This document shows, piece by piece, positions 8,766 to 16,927 of a stretch of 64,000 nt of DNA. Source of the DNA: Spirosoma sp. (GTDB taxonomy: Bacteria; Bacteroidota; Bacteroidia; Cytophagales; Spirosomataceae). The stretch covers positions 289,219-353,218 of the forward strand of contig NZ_JAPLET010000031.1 of NCBI RefSeq assembly GCF_026391055.1, read 5' to 3'. The notes under the pieces were generated by a model. The model saw only the letters and a program-made list of their open reading frames with translations. It was not told the DNA's origin and made no database searches. The translations under genes were made by a program, and so were the position numbers. Position 1 is the first letter of the stretch. Each line of letters begins with the position of its first letter.

Positions 8766-9584
8766 ATGTCTGTTCATAATCCCGATATCAAACGCGTTAC
8801 GACGCATACAATTCAGGAACTGAAGAATAAAGGCGAAAAAATATCGGCATTAACCGCCTATGATTACTCCATGGCTAAGGCGGTCGATGCCGCCGGAGTG
8901 GAGCTGATATTAGTGGGCGACTCGGCCTCCAATGTTATGGCTGGCCACGAAACAACGTTGCCCATTACCCTCGACCAGATGATCTATCACGCCTGTTCAG
9001 TAGTGCGAGGGGTTAAACGGGCGCTGGTGGTGGTCGATCTTCCCTTTGGTTCTTACCAGGGTAACTCAACGGAAGCCCTGCGGTCGGCCATTCGGATCAT
9101 GAAAGAATCGGGTGCCCATGCCGTAAAAATGGAAGGCGGATTGGAAATCAAAGAATCTATTGTCCGGATTTTAAGCGCGGGCGTACCCGTTATGGGGCAT
9201 CTGGGTCTGACGCCCCAGTCCATTTATAAGTTTGGCACCTACGCCGTTCGCGCCAAAGAAGAAGCCGAAGCCCAGAAGCTGATCGACGATGCACACATGC
9301 TTGAAGACATTGGCTGTTTCGGGCTGGTACTCGAAAAAATTCCGGCAGCGCTCACCAAAACGGTTTCGGAAAGCCTGACTATCCCAACGATTGGTATTGG
9401 TGCCGGCCCGGACGCCGATGGGCAGATTCTTGTTGTTCATGACCTGCTGGGCATCACCAATGAATTCAAACCCCGGTTTTTGCGCCGGTACGCTGATCTG
9501 CATAAAATCATGACCGAGGCCATCGCTCATTACGTAGACGATGTGAAAACCAACGACTTCCCGAACGAGAAAGAAGCGTATTGA
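8766..9584 (+). CDS. panB: 3-methyl-2-oxobutanoate hydroxymethyltransferase
   Basis: PanB makes ketopantoate from 2-oxoisovalerate and methylene-THF, the first step to pantothenate and CoA. The 272-residue length and the motifs fit the family. LTAYDYSMAKAVDAAGV occurs near residue 33, VGDSASNVMAGH near 57 (metal-binding Asp), FGSYQGN near 96, VKMEGG near 120, GHLGLTPQS near 145 and IGIGAG near 208. No panD or panC is adjacent; panC is 52 kb away at 61872-62714. The gene sits alone between the EnvC-like gene and the pseudouridine synthase gene. Confidence 0.96.
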   Translation: MSVHNPDIKRVTTHTIQELKNKGEKISALTAYDYSMAKAVDAAGVELILVGDSASNVMAGHETTLPITLDQMIYHACSVVRGVKRALVVVDLPFGSYQGNSTEALRSAIRIMKESGAHAVKMEGGLEIKESIVRILSAGVPVMGHLGLTPQSIYKFGTYAVRAKEEAEAQKLIDDAHMLEDIGCFGLVLEKIPAALTKTVSESLTIPTIGIGAGPDADGQILVVHDLLGITNEFKPRFLRRYADLHKIMTEAIAHYVDDVKTNDFPNEKEAY

Positions 9585-9597
9585 GTTAGAAGTTAAA

Positions 9598-9656
9598 TGA
9601 ATATGCTACAATGCCTAATGAATAATAGGCTTCCATTTCTCATTGTACAGTATTCA
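9598..9656. repeat. Imperfect 16-bp inverted repeat
   Basis: Arms 9598-9613 and 9641-9656 match at 13 of 16 positions. It lies between panB and the RluA-type gene, both on the plus strand, so it may act as a terminator or processing site. An in-frame extension of the downstream gene to 9643 is created by the right arm and is unlikely to be translated. Confidence 0.55.
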
Positions 9657-9672
9657 TTACACAGTATACATT

Positions 9673-10419
9673 ATGAAAAAGAAACCATTTCAGGTGGTTT
9701 ATGAAGACAATCACCTGCTTATCGTTAATAAGGACCCCGGTATTCTGGTACAGGGCGACCGCACGGGCGATATTACACTGCTAGACGTACTTAAGGACTA
9801 TATAAAAGAAAAGTACAACAAACCCGGTGAAGTCTTCTTGGGCCTCGTTCACCGGCTCGACCGCCCCGTAAGCGGCCTTGTTGTCTTTGCGCGGACGTCG
9901 AAAGCGCTGGAACGCATGAACGAGATATTCCGGAAACGTCAGGTACAAAAGACGTACTGGGCTGTAGTCCGGCGAAAACCACCCAAAGATTCGGATAAGC
10001 TGGTTAACTGGCTTATCAAAGATGAACAGAAAAACCAGGTAACGGTCTATGATTACGAAGTACCCAAGTCGCAGAAAGCCGAACTTTCGTACCGGGTGCT
10101 TGGCAAAATCAACGAACATTACCTGCTTGAAGTAAATCCCATAACGGGTCGTCCCCACCAGATTCGCTCACAGCTGGCACATATGGGTTGTCCGATTCGG
10201 GGCGATATTAAATATGGATACGACCGGGCTGTTCCGGACAAGAAAATCTATTTACACGCCCGTCGGCTGTATTTCATTCACCCGATCAAGCAAGCCGGGG
10301 CTGAAGATCGACCTATTATTTGCAAAGCAGGTTTACCGAATGACCCGTTCTGGGAAGAGTTTCTCGAACTGGACACCGAGATATACAATGACAAGAATCT
10401 GGATATCACCTTCGAGTAA
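9673..10419 (+). CDS. RluA-family pseudouridine synthase
   Basis: This enzyme isomerises uridine to pseudouridine in rRNA or tRNA; the target site cannot be read from the sequence. The catalytic motif HRLDRPVSGL (Asp at about residue 63 from the chosen start) is intact. The later GRPHQIRSQLAHMGCPI motif is typical of RluA enzymes. No S4 domain is present. I chose ATG 9673 (MKKKPFQVVYED), because the longer frame from 9643 starts inside an inverted repeat. It converges with a small membrane-protein gene across a perfect 31-bp terminator. Confidence 0.92.
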   Translation: MKKKPFQVVYEDNHLLIVNKDPGILVQGDRTGDITLLDVLKDYIKEKYNKPGEVFLGLVHRLDRPVSGLVVFARTSKALERMNEIFRKRQVQKTYWAVVRRKPPKDSDKLVNWLIKDEQKNQVTVYDYEVPKSQKAELSYRVLGKINEHYLLEVNPITGRPHQIRSQLAHMGCPIRGDIKYGYDRAVPDKKIYLHARRLYFIHPIKQAGAEDRPIICKAGLPNDPFWEEFLELDTEIYNDKNLDITFE

Positions 10420-10429
10420 CACCAGTTAA

Positions 10430-10499
10430 TAATTCTGTATATAAAAAATGCTCCATCTTCCCGGAAAAGAAGATGGAGCATTTTTTATATACAGAATTA
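10430..10499. terminator. Perfect 31-bp bidirectional terminator
   Basis: Arms 10430-10460 and 10469-10499 are exact complements with an 8-nt loop. The stem carries an A-tract and T-tract (ATAAAAAATGC/GCATTTTTTAT) close to the core, so it can work for both convergent genes. Unlike most hairpins in this window, its 5' arm is pyrimidine-rich near the loop. Confidence 0.93.
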
Positions 10500-10504
10500 A
10501 CGTA

Positions 10505-10690
10505 CTATCGCTGTTCAGTCAAAGTCGGGGCATTGGGCTCGGTAGGGGCTACATCCAGCACAATCTGCTCCATCACTCGTTCAACCATCTGAACAATCCC
10601 CCGAAGAGCTCCGAAGACTATGCATAGGGGCAGAATGATTGGCAAGAAGAAGATCCACTGGAAAGCCATGTGCAAACGAAAATTCCTCAT
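10505..10690 (-). CDS. Small membrane protein, unknown
   Basis: This 61-residue frame from ATG 10690 (MRNFRLHMAFQWIFFLPIIL) has one strong transmembrane segment (about residues 9-30). A short amphipathic helix and an acidic, Pro/Thr-rich tail follow. I do not recognise it. The intact frame against a perfect terminator supports a real gene. A longer frame from 10768 would add 26 residues that read like AT-rich non-coding DNA. Confidence 0.5.
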   Translation of the reverse strand: MRNFRLHMAFQWIFFLPIILPLCIVFGALRGIVQMVERVMEQIVLDVAPTEPNAPTLTEQR

Positions 10691-11045
10691 CGGCTTAAAA
10701 ATTATTTTTAAAGTTAAGTTTACGGTTTTGAAAGAATGACAACTAATCTTCTTTAGCTGAAGTAACACTTTCTATCGATATTCAAAATTAACCTTGTCTT
10801 TGTACAATAACAAGAGCTAGAATAAAAAGTTTACTGTTAATGTACATCAATTTAGTACAAACAAATTAATTAATTGTCACCACCATTACCTACCTTCATC
10901 TTTAACAATTACCGTGCCAGAAATTCAATTAAAGAAGCCGAATCAATATTTTCCTCAAAAAACTTCAGTGTAACAGTGTAGTAAGACTACAATTAATGCT
11001 ACTATCGCCGTCTAATTAATATAAAAATAGTCATTTGAGCCCATA
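10691..11045. other. AT-rich non-coding stretch
   Basis: About 355 bases with no credible reading frame, no tRNA and no strong hairpin until the terminator at 11046. It is markedly more AT-rich than the neighbouring genes. It should hold the promoter of the small membrane-protein gene. I see no clear -33/-7 pair and nothing else that I can support. Confidence 0.6.
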
Positions 11046-11112
11046 AAAAAGGTTGAGGGACGAGAAAATGCCTGGATGAACCACAGGCGCTTTCTCGTCC
11101 CTCAACCTTTTT
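11046..11112 (-). terminator. 29-bp hairpin terminator of the aminotransferase gene
   Basis: Arms 11046-11074 and 11084-11112 match at 27 of 29 positions. On the minus strand it lies just after the aminotransferase stop and ends in a run of six T. Confidence 0.9.
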
Positions 11113-11118
11113 CTGTTT

Positions 11119-12336
11119 TTATTTTAATGTGGCTACTGCATCTTTAATACGCTGTACGGCTTCGACGAGTGATTCGTCGGACGCGGCCGTTGAGATACGT
11201 AGACAATCAGGAGCACCAAAGCCCGAGCCGGCAACAGTTGCCACATGCGCTGTAGTCAGTAACCAGCCAGCAAAATCATCCGAGTTTTGAATCGTTGTCG
11301 TTCCATCCGACTTGCCATAGTAATAGCTGATATCAGGGAAGGCATAAAAAGCCCCTTCCGGTACATTTGTCCGGAAATGAGGCACCTCTTTCAGCAAACC
11401 TACGACCAGATCACGACGACGGTGGTAAGCCTGGGCCATTTCCATAGAAGGTTCTTTTGGGCCATTCAAGGCGGCTACCGTAGCCTTCTGAGCAATGGAG
11501 TTGGTTCCGGACGTTACCTGACCCTGTAATTTTTCAACCCCATCGGCAATCCACTTGGCGGCACCAATGTACCCGATCCGCCAGCCCGTCATGGCATAGC
11601 CTTTAGCCACGCCATTCACCGTGATCACCCGTTCGGCAATTTCAGGAATCGATCCGATGCTGAAGTGACCTTCGGGAGTAAAGTTGATGTATTCGTAAAT
11701 TTCATCGGCCAGCACATGCACATTCTCGTGGCGGGCTACTACATCGGCAATGGCGCGGAGTTCGGCCTCTGAATAGATCGAACCTGTTGGGTTGTTCGGC
11801 GATGCGTACATCACAATCTTGGTCCGGTCGGTAATGGCGGCCTCAAACTGCTCGGGCGTTACTTTGAAATTATTTTCAAAGCTACCATCCACCACAACAG
11901 CTTTACCTTCGGCCAGTTTCACCATTTCGGAGTAACTAACCCAATAGGGCGAGAAAATAATCACTTCGTCGCCCGGATTCACCAGTACCTGAATAACGTT
12001 TGCCAGCGAGTGCTTGGCACCAGTCGACACGACGATATTTTCGGGTTTCCAGTCAATATTATTGTCGCGCTTGAATTTATCGGCAATCGCTTTGCGAAGG
12101 TCAGGATAACCGGCAACGGGCGAATAGCCGTGGAAACCATCGTCAATGGCTTTCTTGGCCGCTTCGCAGATGTGTGCAGGTGTTTTAAAATCCGGCTCCC
12201 CAACGCTCAGGCTAATTACTTTATGGCCCTGAGCGGCCAATTCACGGGCTTTTTTGGTCATCGCCAGCGTGGACGACTCCTCCAGCGCGTTGATGCGGTC
12301 GGCTAACAAACTCACGGTGTCAAGCGTGGCAGACAT
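11119..12336 (-). CDS. Aspartate aminotransferase-type PLP enzyme (class I)
   Basis: This fold-type I aminotransferase (405 residues) transfers the amino group between aspartate (or a related amino acid) and 2-oxoglutarate. Visible motifs are LSVGEPDFKTP near residue 42, SPNNPTGS near 177 and DEIYEYI near 213. The PLP-binding lysine lies in NGVAKGYAMTGWRIGY (about residue 245), and the substrate-carboxylate arginine lies in LRISTAAS near the C-terminus. These fit subgroup Ib aspartate or prephenate aminotransferases; exact specificity is not provable here. It is monocistronic, with its own hairpin downstream. Confidence 0.92.
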   Translation of the reverse strand: MSATLDTVSLLADRINALEESSTLAMTKKARELAAQGHKVISLSVGEPDFKTPAHICEAAKKAIDDGFHGYSPVAGYPDLRKAIADKFKRDNNIDWKPENIVVSTGAKHSLANVIQVLVNPGDEVIIFSPYWVSYSEMVKLAEGKAVVVDGSFENNFKVTPEQFEAAITDRTKIVMYASPNNPTGSIYSEAELRAIADVVARHENVHVLADEIYEYINFTPEGHFSIGSIPEIAERVITVNGVAKGYAMTGWRIGYIGAAKWIADGVEKLQGQVTSGTNSIAQKATVAALNGPKEPSMEMAQAYHRRRDLVVGLLKEVPHFRTNVPEGAFYAFPDISYYYGKSDGTTTIQNSDDFAGWLLTTAHVATVAGSGFGAPDCLRISTAASDESLVEAVQRIKDAVATLK

Positions 12337-12376
12337 AATCAGTGATGTTTTTGAGAAAATGATAACAAACTGACCG

Positions 12377-12384
12377 CAAAGGTA
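12377..12384 (-). promoter_or_regulatory. Candidate -7 box for the aminotransferase gene
   Basis: On the minus strand this reads TACCTTTG, a full match to TAnnTTTG, 40 bases before the ATG at 12336. I see no TTTG at the -33 distance. Confidence 0.4.
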
Positions 12385-12436
12385 GTGGGTTTTCAGCGGA
12401 GGGGCGCGGTTTTTGTCAAATTAAAAATGGTTGTGT

Positions 12437-12512
12437 CATGGAGAAGGCACGGAGATGCACGGAGCCTATTTTTCTTCTCCTCGAATCTCTTTTTGCTCTT
12501 CGTAGCTCTGTG
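12437..12512. repeat. Phased CACRGAG-type repeat array, inverted
   Basis: Heptamers CATGGAG, CACGGAG and CACGGAG begin at 12437, 12448 and 12458. Related complements CTCCTCG, CTCTTTT, CTCTTCG and CTCTGTG begin at 12477, 12487, 12496 and 12506. Spacing is 9-11 bases throughout, close to one helical turn. The same architecture is better preserved at 61149-61229. It lies between the aminotransferase gene and folK. Confidence 0.7.
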
Positions 12513-12519
12513 TAATAAC

Positions 12520-12996
12520 TCAATACACGAGCATCACTTCCCCTTCGTCTTCACAATCAGCCAGTAACTCAAGGGTCGTTTTCTGCAGAATAGGATGCAC
12601 AAAATCCGGGGCTATTTCAGCCAGTGGCACGAGCGTAAAGCGTCGCTGGTGGAGAAGCGGATGCGGAATCGTTAAGGCGTCTGTACGCAGCATGAGTTGA
12701 TCGTAAAACAGTATATCAATGTCAATGACGCGGGCACCCCACTTTTCCAGCCTCACCCGACCGAGTTCCTGCTCAATACCCTGCGTCTGGATAAGCACTT
12801 CTTCAGGCAGAAAAGTAGTCTCAACTGCCAGCACCTGGTTCACATAAGCTGGTTGGTCGGTAACGCCCCAGGGTGCCGTTTCGTAGAAAGACGACCCATG
12901 AAGGACCGGTCCGACACGTTCTGAAATCAGGTCAACGGCTCGATTAAGCGTCTGAACACGGTTACCGAGGTTGGCGCCTAGAAGAATATATATCAT
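12520..12996 (-). CDS. folK: 2-amino-4-hydroxy-6-hydroxymethyldihydropteridine diphosphokinase
   Basis: HPPK moves pyrophosphate from ATP to the pterin in folate synthesis. From the ATG at 12996 the protein begins MIYILLGANLGNR, the family signature, and has 158 residues. Other signatures are SSFYETAPWG near residue 37 and the metal and ATP site WGARVIDIDILFYD near 90, followed by IPHPLLHQRRFTLVPLAE. An upstream in-frame ATG at 13020 lies in a hairpin arm and is unlikely. It stands alone, without folP or folB nearby. Confidence 0.95.
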   Translation of the reverse strand: MIYILLGANLGNRVQTLNRAVDLISERVGPVLHGSSFYETAPWGVTDQPAYVNQVLAVETTFLPEEVLIQTQGIEQELGRVRLEKWGARVIDIDILFYDQLMLRTDALTIPHPLLHQRRFTLVPLAEIAPDFVHPILQKTTLELLADCEDEGEVMLVY

Positions 12997-13004
12997 GCTG
13001 TAGG

Positions 13005-13101
13005 ATATATGATATATCATATATGAAGTCTTGACTTGACTAACAGCCAGGCATATTTGTCAGAGCCTACATGCCTTATTACACTTCATATATCATACAT
13101 A
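13005..13101. repeat. Inverted repeat with TATATGA words
   Basis: Arms near 13010-13028 and 13082-13101 match at about 16 of 18 positions, and the left side is itself partly palindromic (ATATATGATATATCATATAT). It lies between the FGE-sulfatase gene and folK, both on the minus strand, so it probably ends the upstream transcript. It overlaps the folK promoter region. Confidence 0.6.
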
Positions 13102-13109
13102 ATACCTAT

Positions 13110-14114
13110 TTAATAATCCTTAATCGGCTTGATATCGTAATAAGCCTTTATCTCCTCCTCACTGGGTGTTTTGGCGGGGCGAACCAGCCGGAAACCCACA
13201 AACGAGGCCGAAGTCAGCCACCAGTCCGATTTGGGGCTTTGGGGGTCAAGTACTTTCCAGGCCGGGGCCGAGGGCGTCCGGGCAGCAGACCGAAGTACGG
13301 TCGCAGCATCGTCCCAGGAGCCGCCCCGCACGGAATTGGGGTAAAGCGTTGTGGTTGGCGCAAAGGGCTCTTTTACTTTGCCACTGGCTACCTGCTTATA
13401 ATAGTCGGCGATATACTGATCCTTTGTCCACTCCATCACGTTGCCGTGCATGTCGTACAAGCCAAATGGATTCGGCTTTTTGGTACCTACTTTTTTATAT
13501 GCCCCGTCGCTGTTGCCCGTAAACACGGCGTATTCGCCAAGTTTCTTCACATCAGCACCAAATGAGTAGGGCGTTGTGGTATTGGCCCGGCAAGCATACT
13601 CCCACTCGGCTTCGGTTGGTAACCGAAAAAACACGCCTGTTTTGGCATAAAGCCAGGCGCAGAACTTAATAGCTGCATACTGGGTCATGTTGATGGCCGG
13701 ATAGCCCGCACGTCCCATTCCGAAGGACATATCGACGTAAGGCGGACTAGGACGTGTGGTAGCATCTGTCCTCGTCAGGTTCGCATCCGATTCGGTATAC
13801 TTGGCGGCCATTTCTTTCTCCATGTTGGTAAAGGCAAACAAGTCGTACAGGTCCCAGGTCACTTCGTATTTGCCCATGTAGAAAGGCTCAATCTGCACTT
13901 TGTGCTGCGGGCCTTCATCGGCACTACGGCCTTTTTCGGTAGCCGGGCTTCCCATCATGTACGTACCGCCCGGAATAGCCACCAGCGCATACGTCTGGTT
14001 ACTCCCCGGAACGGTTTGTGTGTACGATTTAAATTCTGTTGTGGTTTGGGCACTTGTACGAACCAGAACACCTGATAAAAAGGCGATGGCCAGTAAGCGA
14101 TATTTTAGGCGCAT
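13110..14114 (-). CDS. FGE-sulfatase (SUMF1) domain protein, exported
   Basis: This 334-residue protein has a signal peptide (residues 1-22, ending TSAQ) and one FGE-sulfatase domain. Its signatures are IPGGTYMMGSP (near 47), YMGKYEVTWDLY (near 78), RLPTEAEWEYACR (near 163), NPFGLYDMHGNVMEW (near 205), SVRGGSWDD (near 257) and a terminal VGFRLVRP. The family includes formylglycine-generating enzymes and, in Bacteroidota, gliding or secretion proteins GldJ and GldK. The paired active-site cysteines of true FGEs are not evident near the C-terminal core, so a structural role seems more likely. Confidence 0.88.
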   Translation of the reverse strand: MRLKYRLLAIAFLSGVLVRTSAQTTTEFKSYTQTVPGSNQTYALVAIPGGTYMMGSPATEKGRSADEGPQHKVQIEPFYMGKYEVTWDLYDLFAFTNMEKEMAAKYTESDANLTRTDATTRPSPPYVDMSFGMGRAGYPAINMTQYAAIKFCAWLYAKTGVFFRLPTEAEWEYACRANTTTPYSFGADVKKLGEYAVFTGNSDGAYKKVGTKKPNPFGLYDMHGNVMEWTKDQYIADYYKQVASGKVKEPFAPTTTLYPNSVRGGSWDDAATVLRSAARTPSAPAWKVLDPQSPKSDWWLTSASFVGFRLVRPAKTPSEEEIKAYYDIKPIKDY

Positions 14115-14182
14115 TGTTGGTTATATAGGAAAAGGAATCTGTATTGATTGACAGGTAAAAGTACGAACGATTTCCTTTGTTG

Positions 14183-14190
14183 TACCTTTG
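14183..14190 (+). promoter_or_regulatory. Candidate -7 box for the ABC-F gene
   Basis: TACCTTTG matches TAnnTTTG, about 104 bases before the ATG at 14294. No TTTG at the -33 distance was found. Confidence 0.35.
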
Positions 14191-14293
14191 TATAAATAAA
14201 TGAAAACGCGGCCGGACGGATGCGCAAGCTTAGCCGATTGAATCGGCAGAAAGACTACGGTCTTTTCTCCTCTGTTCGCTATAAGATTAACGA

Positions 14294-16186
14294 ATGAACT
14301 ATCTCTCAGCCGAAAATTTATCTAAAACCTACGGCGACCGTACTCTGTTTAAAAACCTCACATTTGGTATCAACCGGGGGGATAAAGTAGCTATCGTTGG
14401 GGCCAATGGCTCCGGCAAAACAACGTTGTTGTCTATACTGGCCGGGGCAATGCCGCCCGATGCCGGGATTGTGAGCCACCGTAAAGACATCAGCATCGGC
14501 TACCTAGACCAGCAACCCGACTTCAATGATGCCCTAACCGTGATGGAAGTTGTGCTGGCGGGTGAAAGTGCTCAGCTCGATGCTGTGCGGGCTTATGAGC
14601 ATGCGCTGGCTCACGAAGACAACAAAGGTCTCGAACAAGCCATGGCCGACATGGAGAAGCTCGAAGCCTGGGATTACGAAGCGCAGATCCGGCAAATCCT
14701 GGGTGAATTAGGAATCCAGGATTTCGAGCAAATTGTGGGCTCGTTATCCGGCGGACAGCGCAAGCGCGTTGCGCTGGCACGGGTACTCATTCAAAATCCC
14801 GATCTGATCATTCTGGATGAGCCCACCAACCACCTCGATCTGGAAGCCATCGAATACCTCGAAAATTATCTGAATACCAACAATGGTACACTGCTGATGG
14901 TCTCGCACGACCGGTATTTTCTGGACCGGGTCTGCAACCAGATTGCTGAGATGGACAACGGGCAATTGTACACCTACAAAGGTAACTACGCGTATTTTCT
15001 GGAGAAAAAAGATGAGCGGGAGGCAGCCGCAGCCTCCGAACTGACAAAAGACCGTAACACCTTCCGGCGGGAACTGGAATGGATGCGTCGGCAACCCAAA
15101 GCGCGCGGTACCAAAGCGCAGTACCGGATTGATGCCTTTGAAGACCTCAAAGAAAAGACCAGCGGCAAGAAGAACGACGGCGATCTGGACCTGAATCTGC
15201 GCATGGCCCGGCTGGGCAGCAAAATTCTGGAGGTTGAGAACCTGAGCAAACGCTTTGGCGAGAAAGTACTACTCGACCATTTTACGTACACCTTCAAACG
15301 ACCCGACCGGGTAGGGCTGATCGGTAAAAACGGCATGGGTAAAACCACGCTGATGAACATGCTGACGGGGCAACTTCGGCCCGACTCCGGCAAAATCAGC
15401 ACGGGGGGCACGGTTAAGTTTGGTTATTACACCCAAACCGAACTGGACTTACCCGAAAACCAGCGTGTTATTGACGTGGTACAGGATGTGGCCGAAGTAA
15501 TGAAGCTGGCTAACGGCGATACCATCACGGCAACGCAACTCCTGAGCCGGTTTCTGTTCGACCGATCCAAGCAGTATGATTTTGTTGCCAAACTGAGCGG
15601 AGGAGAAAAACGGCGTCTGCAACTTCTATTGGTGCTGGTTCAAAACCCGAACTTCCTGATTCTTGACGAGCCGACCAACGACCTCGATATTACCACGCTA
15701 AACGTGCTGGAAGACTTTTTGCTCAACTTCCCCGGCTGTGTGCTCATTGTTACACACGACCGGTATTTCATGGATCGGCTGGTTGAACACGTTTTTGTGA
15801 TGGAGGGTGAAGGCAAGGTGCGGGATTTTCCGGGCAACTACACCGATTACCGGGAGTGGCGGGATTCGCAGCCTAAAGCCAATGCACGGCCGAATAAACC
15901 AGCACCGGCCGACGTTAAGAGCCAGGCAACGGCTCCTGTAGTCCCATTGGCACCAGCTAATCAGAACGGAGCAAAACGCAAGCTCTCCTTCAAGGAAATT
16001 CGAGAGTACGAAGCACTTGAAAAAGAAATTGAGTCGCTGGAGCAACGTAAAGATGAAGTAGTGAATCTTCTCAACACAGGTGGTCACCACGAACAGTTGA
16101 TAGCATGGTCGAGGGAAATTGAACAGATTGACCAAACCATTGCCCAGAAATCAGATCGCTGGCTGGAGCTGGCGGAGTTTATTTAA
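14294..16186 (+). CDS. ABC-F family ATPase, Uup-like
   Basis: This is a soluble twin-ATPase protein of the ABC-F group, which acts on ribosomes or DNA intermediates and not in transport. Domain 1 has Walker A GANGSGKTT (about residues 36-44), signature LSGGQ (151-155) and Walker B LIILDEPTNHLD. Domain 2 has Walker A GKNGMGKTT (about 343), LSGGE and LILDEPTNDLD. No transmembrane segment is present. The C-terminal coiled coil (about 560-625, after a Pro/Ala-rich linker) is what points to Uup rather than EttA. All catalytic motifs are intact. A perfect inverted repeat overlaps the stop codon. Confidence 0.92.
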   Translation: MNYLSAENLSKTYGDRTLFKNLTFGINRGDKVAIVGANGSGKTTLLSILAGAMPPDAGIVSHRKDISIGYLDQQPDFNDALTVMEVVLAGESAQLDAVRAYEHALAHEDNKGLEQAMADMEKLEAWDYEAQIRQILGELGIQDFEQIVGSLSGGQRKRVALARVLIQNPDLIILDEPTNHLDLEAIEYLENYLNTNNGTLLMVSHDRYFLDRVCNQIAEMDNGQLYTYKGNYAYFLEKKDEREAAAASELTKDRNTFRRELEWMRRQPKARGTKAQYRIDAFEDLKEKTSGKKNDGDLDLNLRMARLGSKILEVENLSKRFGEKVLLDHFTYTFKRPDRVGLIGKNGMGKTTLMNMLTGQLRPDSGKISTGGTVKFGYYTQTELDLPENQRVIDVVQDVAEVMKLANGDTITATQLLSRFLFDRSKQYDFVAKLSGGEKRRLQLLLVLVQNPNFLILDEPTNDLDITTLNVLEDFLLNFPGCVLIVTHDRYFMDRLVEHVFVMEGEGKVRDFPGNYTDYREWRDSQPKANARPNKPAPADVKSQATAPVVPLAPANQNGAKRKLSFKEIREYEALEKEIESLEQRKDEVVNLLNTGGHHEQLIAWSREIEQIDQTIAQKSDRWLELAEFI

Positions 16187-16259
16187 TTCTGAATGAGTGA
16201 ATGATAGAATGAATAAATAGTTCACAGGTTACTATTCTATCATTCACTCATTCAGAATT
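16185..16259. repeat. Perfect 26-bp inverted repeat of 8-bp words
   Basis: Arms 16185-16210 and 16234-16259 are exact complements around a 23-nt loop. The left arm and loop consist of octamers GAATGAGT (16191), GAATGATA (16199) and GAATGAAT (16207). It begins inside the stop codon of the ABC-F gene and ends 12 bases before the DedA start, so it separates two genes on the same strand. Confidence 0.9.
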
Positions 16260-16271
16260 CTATTATTGTAT

Positions 16272-16919
16272 ATGGATCAGATCATAGCTTTTTTCCAGAC
16301 ACTGCTCAACTCCGAAGACATTATCCGAACGGGCGGTCTTGTCTTGATTACACTGATTGTCTTCGTTGAAAATGGCATATTTTTCGGCTTCTTCCTGCCG
16401 GGCGACTACCTGTTGTTTCTGTCGGGTGTGTTTGCGGGAATAAAGTTGTTAAATGTTCCTTTGTGGCTGTTGCTGACCTGCGTTTTCGCAGCAGCAGTTT
16501 TGGGTTCGCTTACTGGCTATCTGACCGGCTATTATTTTGGTGGGCGAATCAAAAACCGGCCTGATTCGCTGTTTTTCAAGCAGAAGTACATCGAAAACAC
16601 ACGGGAGGCTTTTATTAAATATGGCAACAGTGCCCTGATAATCTCCCGGTTTCTGCCCATTGTCCGGACGTTTGCCCCGCTGCTGGCTGGCCTTATTCAC
16701 ATGCCGCCCCGCTTTTTTATGCTCTACAACGTTATTGGGGGTGCTATCTGGGTAATTTCGCTGGTGGGGGGTGGCTTCTTCTTCGGTGAGCGATTCCCGG
16801 GAATTGTGGACTATGTTCAGTACATCATTTTCTTCTTCCTAGCCATAACCACATTCACGGTCGTAAAAGGCTATCTAAACGCCCGCAAAGAAAAGAAAGC
16901 CGAAGTAAACACCGACTAG
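16272..16919 (+). CDS. DedA/VTT-domain membrane protein
   Basis: DedA proteins are inner-membrane proteins linked to undecaprenyl-phosphate or phospholipid flipping and to proton-motive force balance. The 215-residue protein from ATG 16272 has about five hydrophobic segments. It carries the family signatures FFGFFLPGDYLLFLSG (near residue 38), GYYFGGRIKNRPDSLFFKQKY (near 86) and SRFLPIVRTFAPLLAG (near 121), whose Arg and Pro are typical. Upstream TTG 16266 is possible but adds only two residues. The gene converges with the aldehyde dehydrogenase gene 8 bases away. Confidence 0.9.
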   Translation: MDQIIAFFQTLLNSEDIIRTGGLVLITLIVFVENGIFFGFFLPGDYLLFLSGVFAGIKLLNVPLWLLLTCVFAAAVLGSLTGYLTGYYFGGRIKNRPDSLFFKQKYIENTREAFIKYGNSALIISRFLPIVRTFAPLLAGLIHMPPRFFMLYNVIGGAIWVISLVGGGFFFGERFPGIVDYVQYIIFFFLAITTFTVVKGYLNARKEKKAEVNTD

Positions 16920-16927
16920 GACTAGCC

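Noticed and set aside
12385..12567. 60-residue plus-strand frame near folK
   Set aside because: It lies over the CACRGAG repeat and the folK end, and its text follows the repeat composition.
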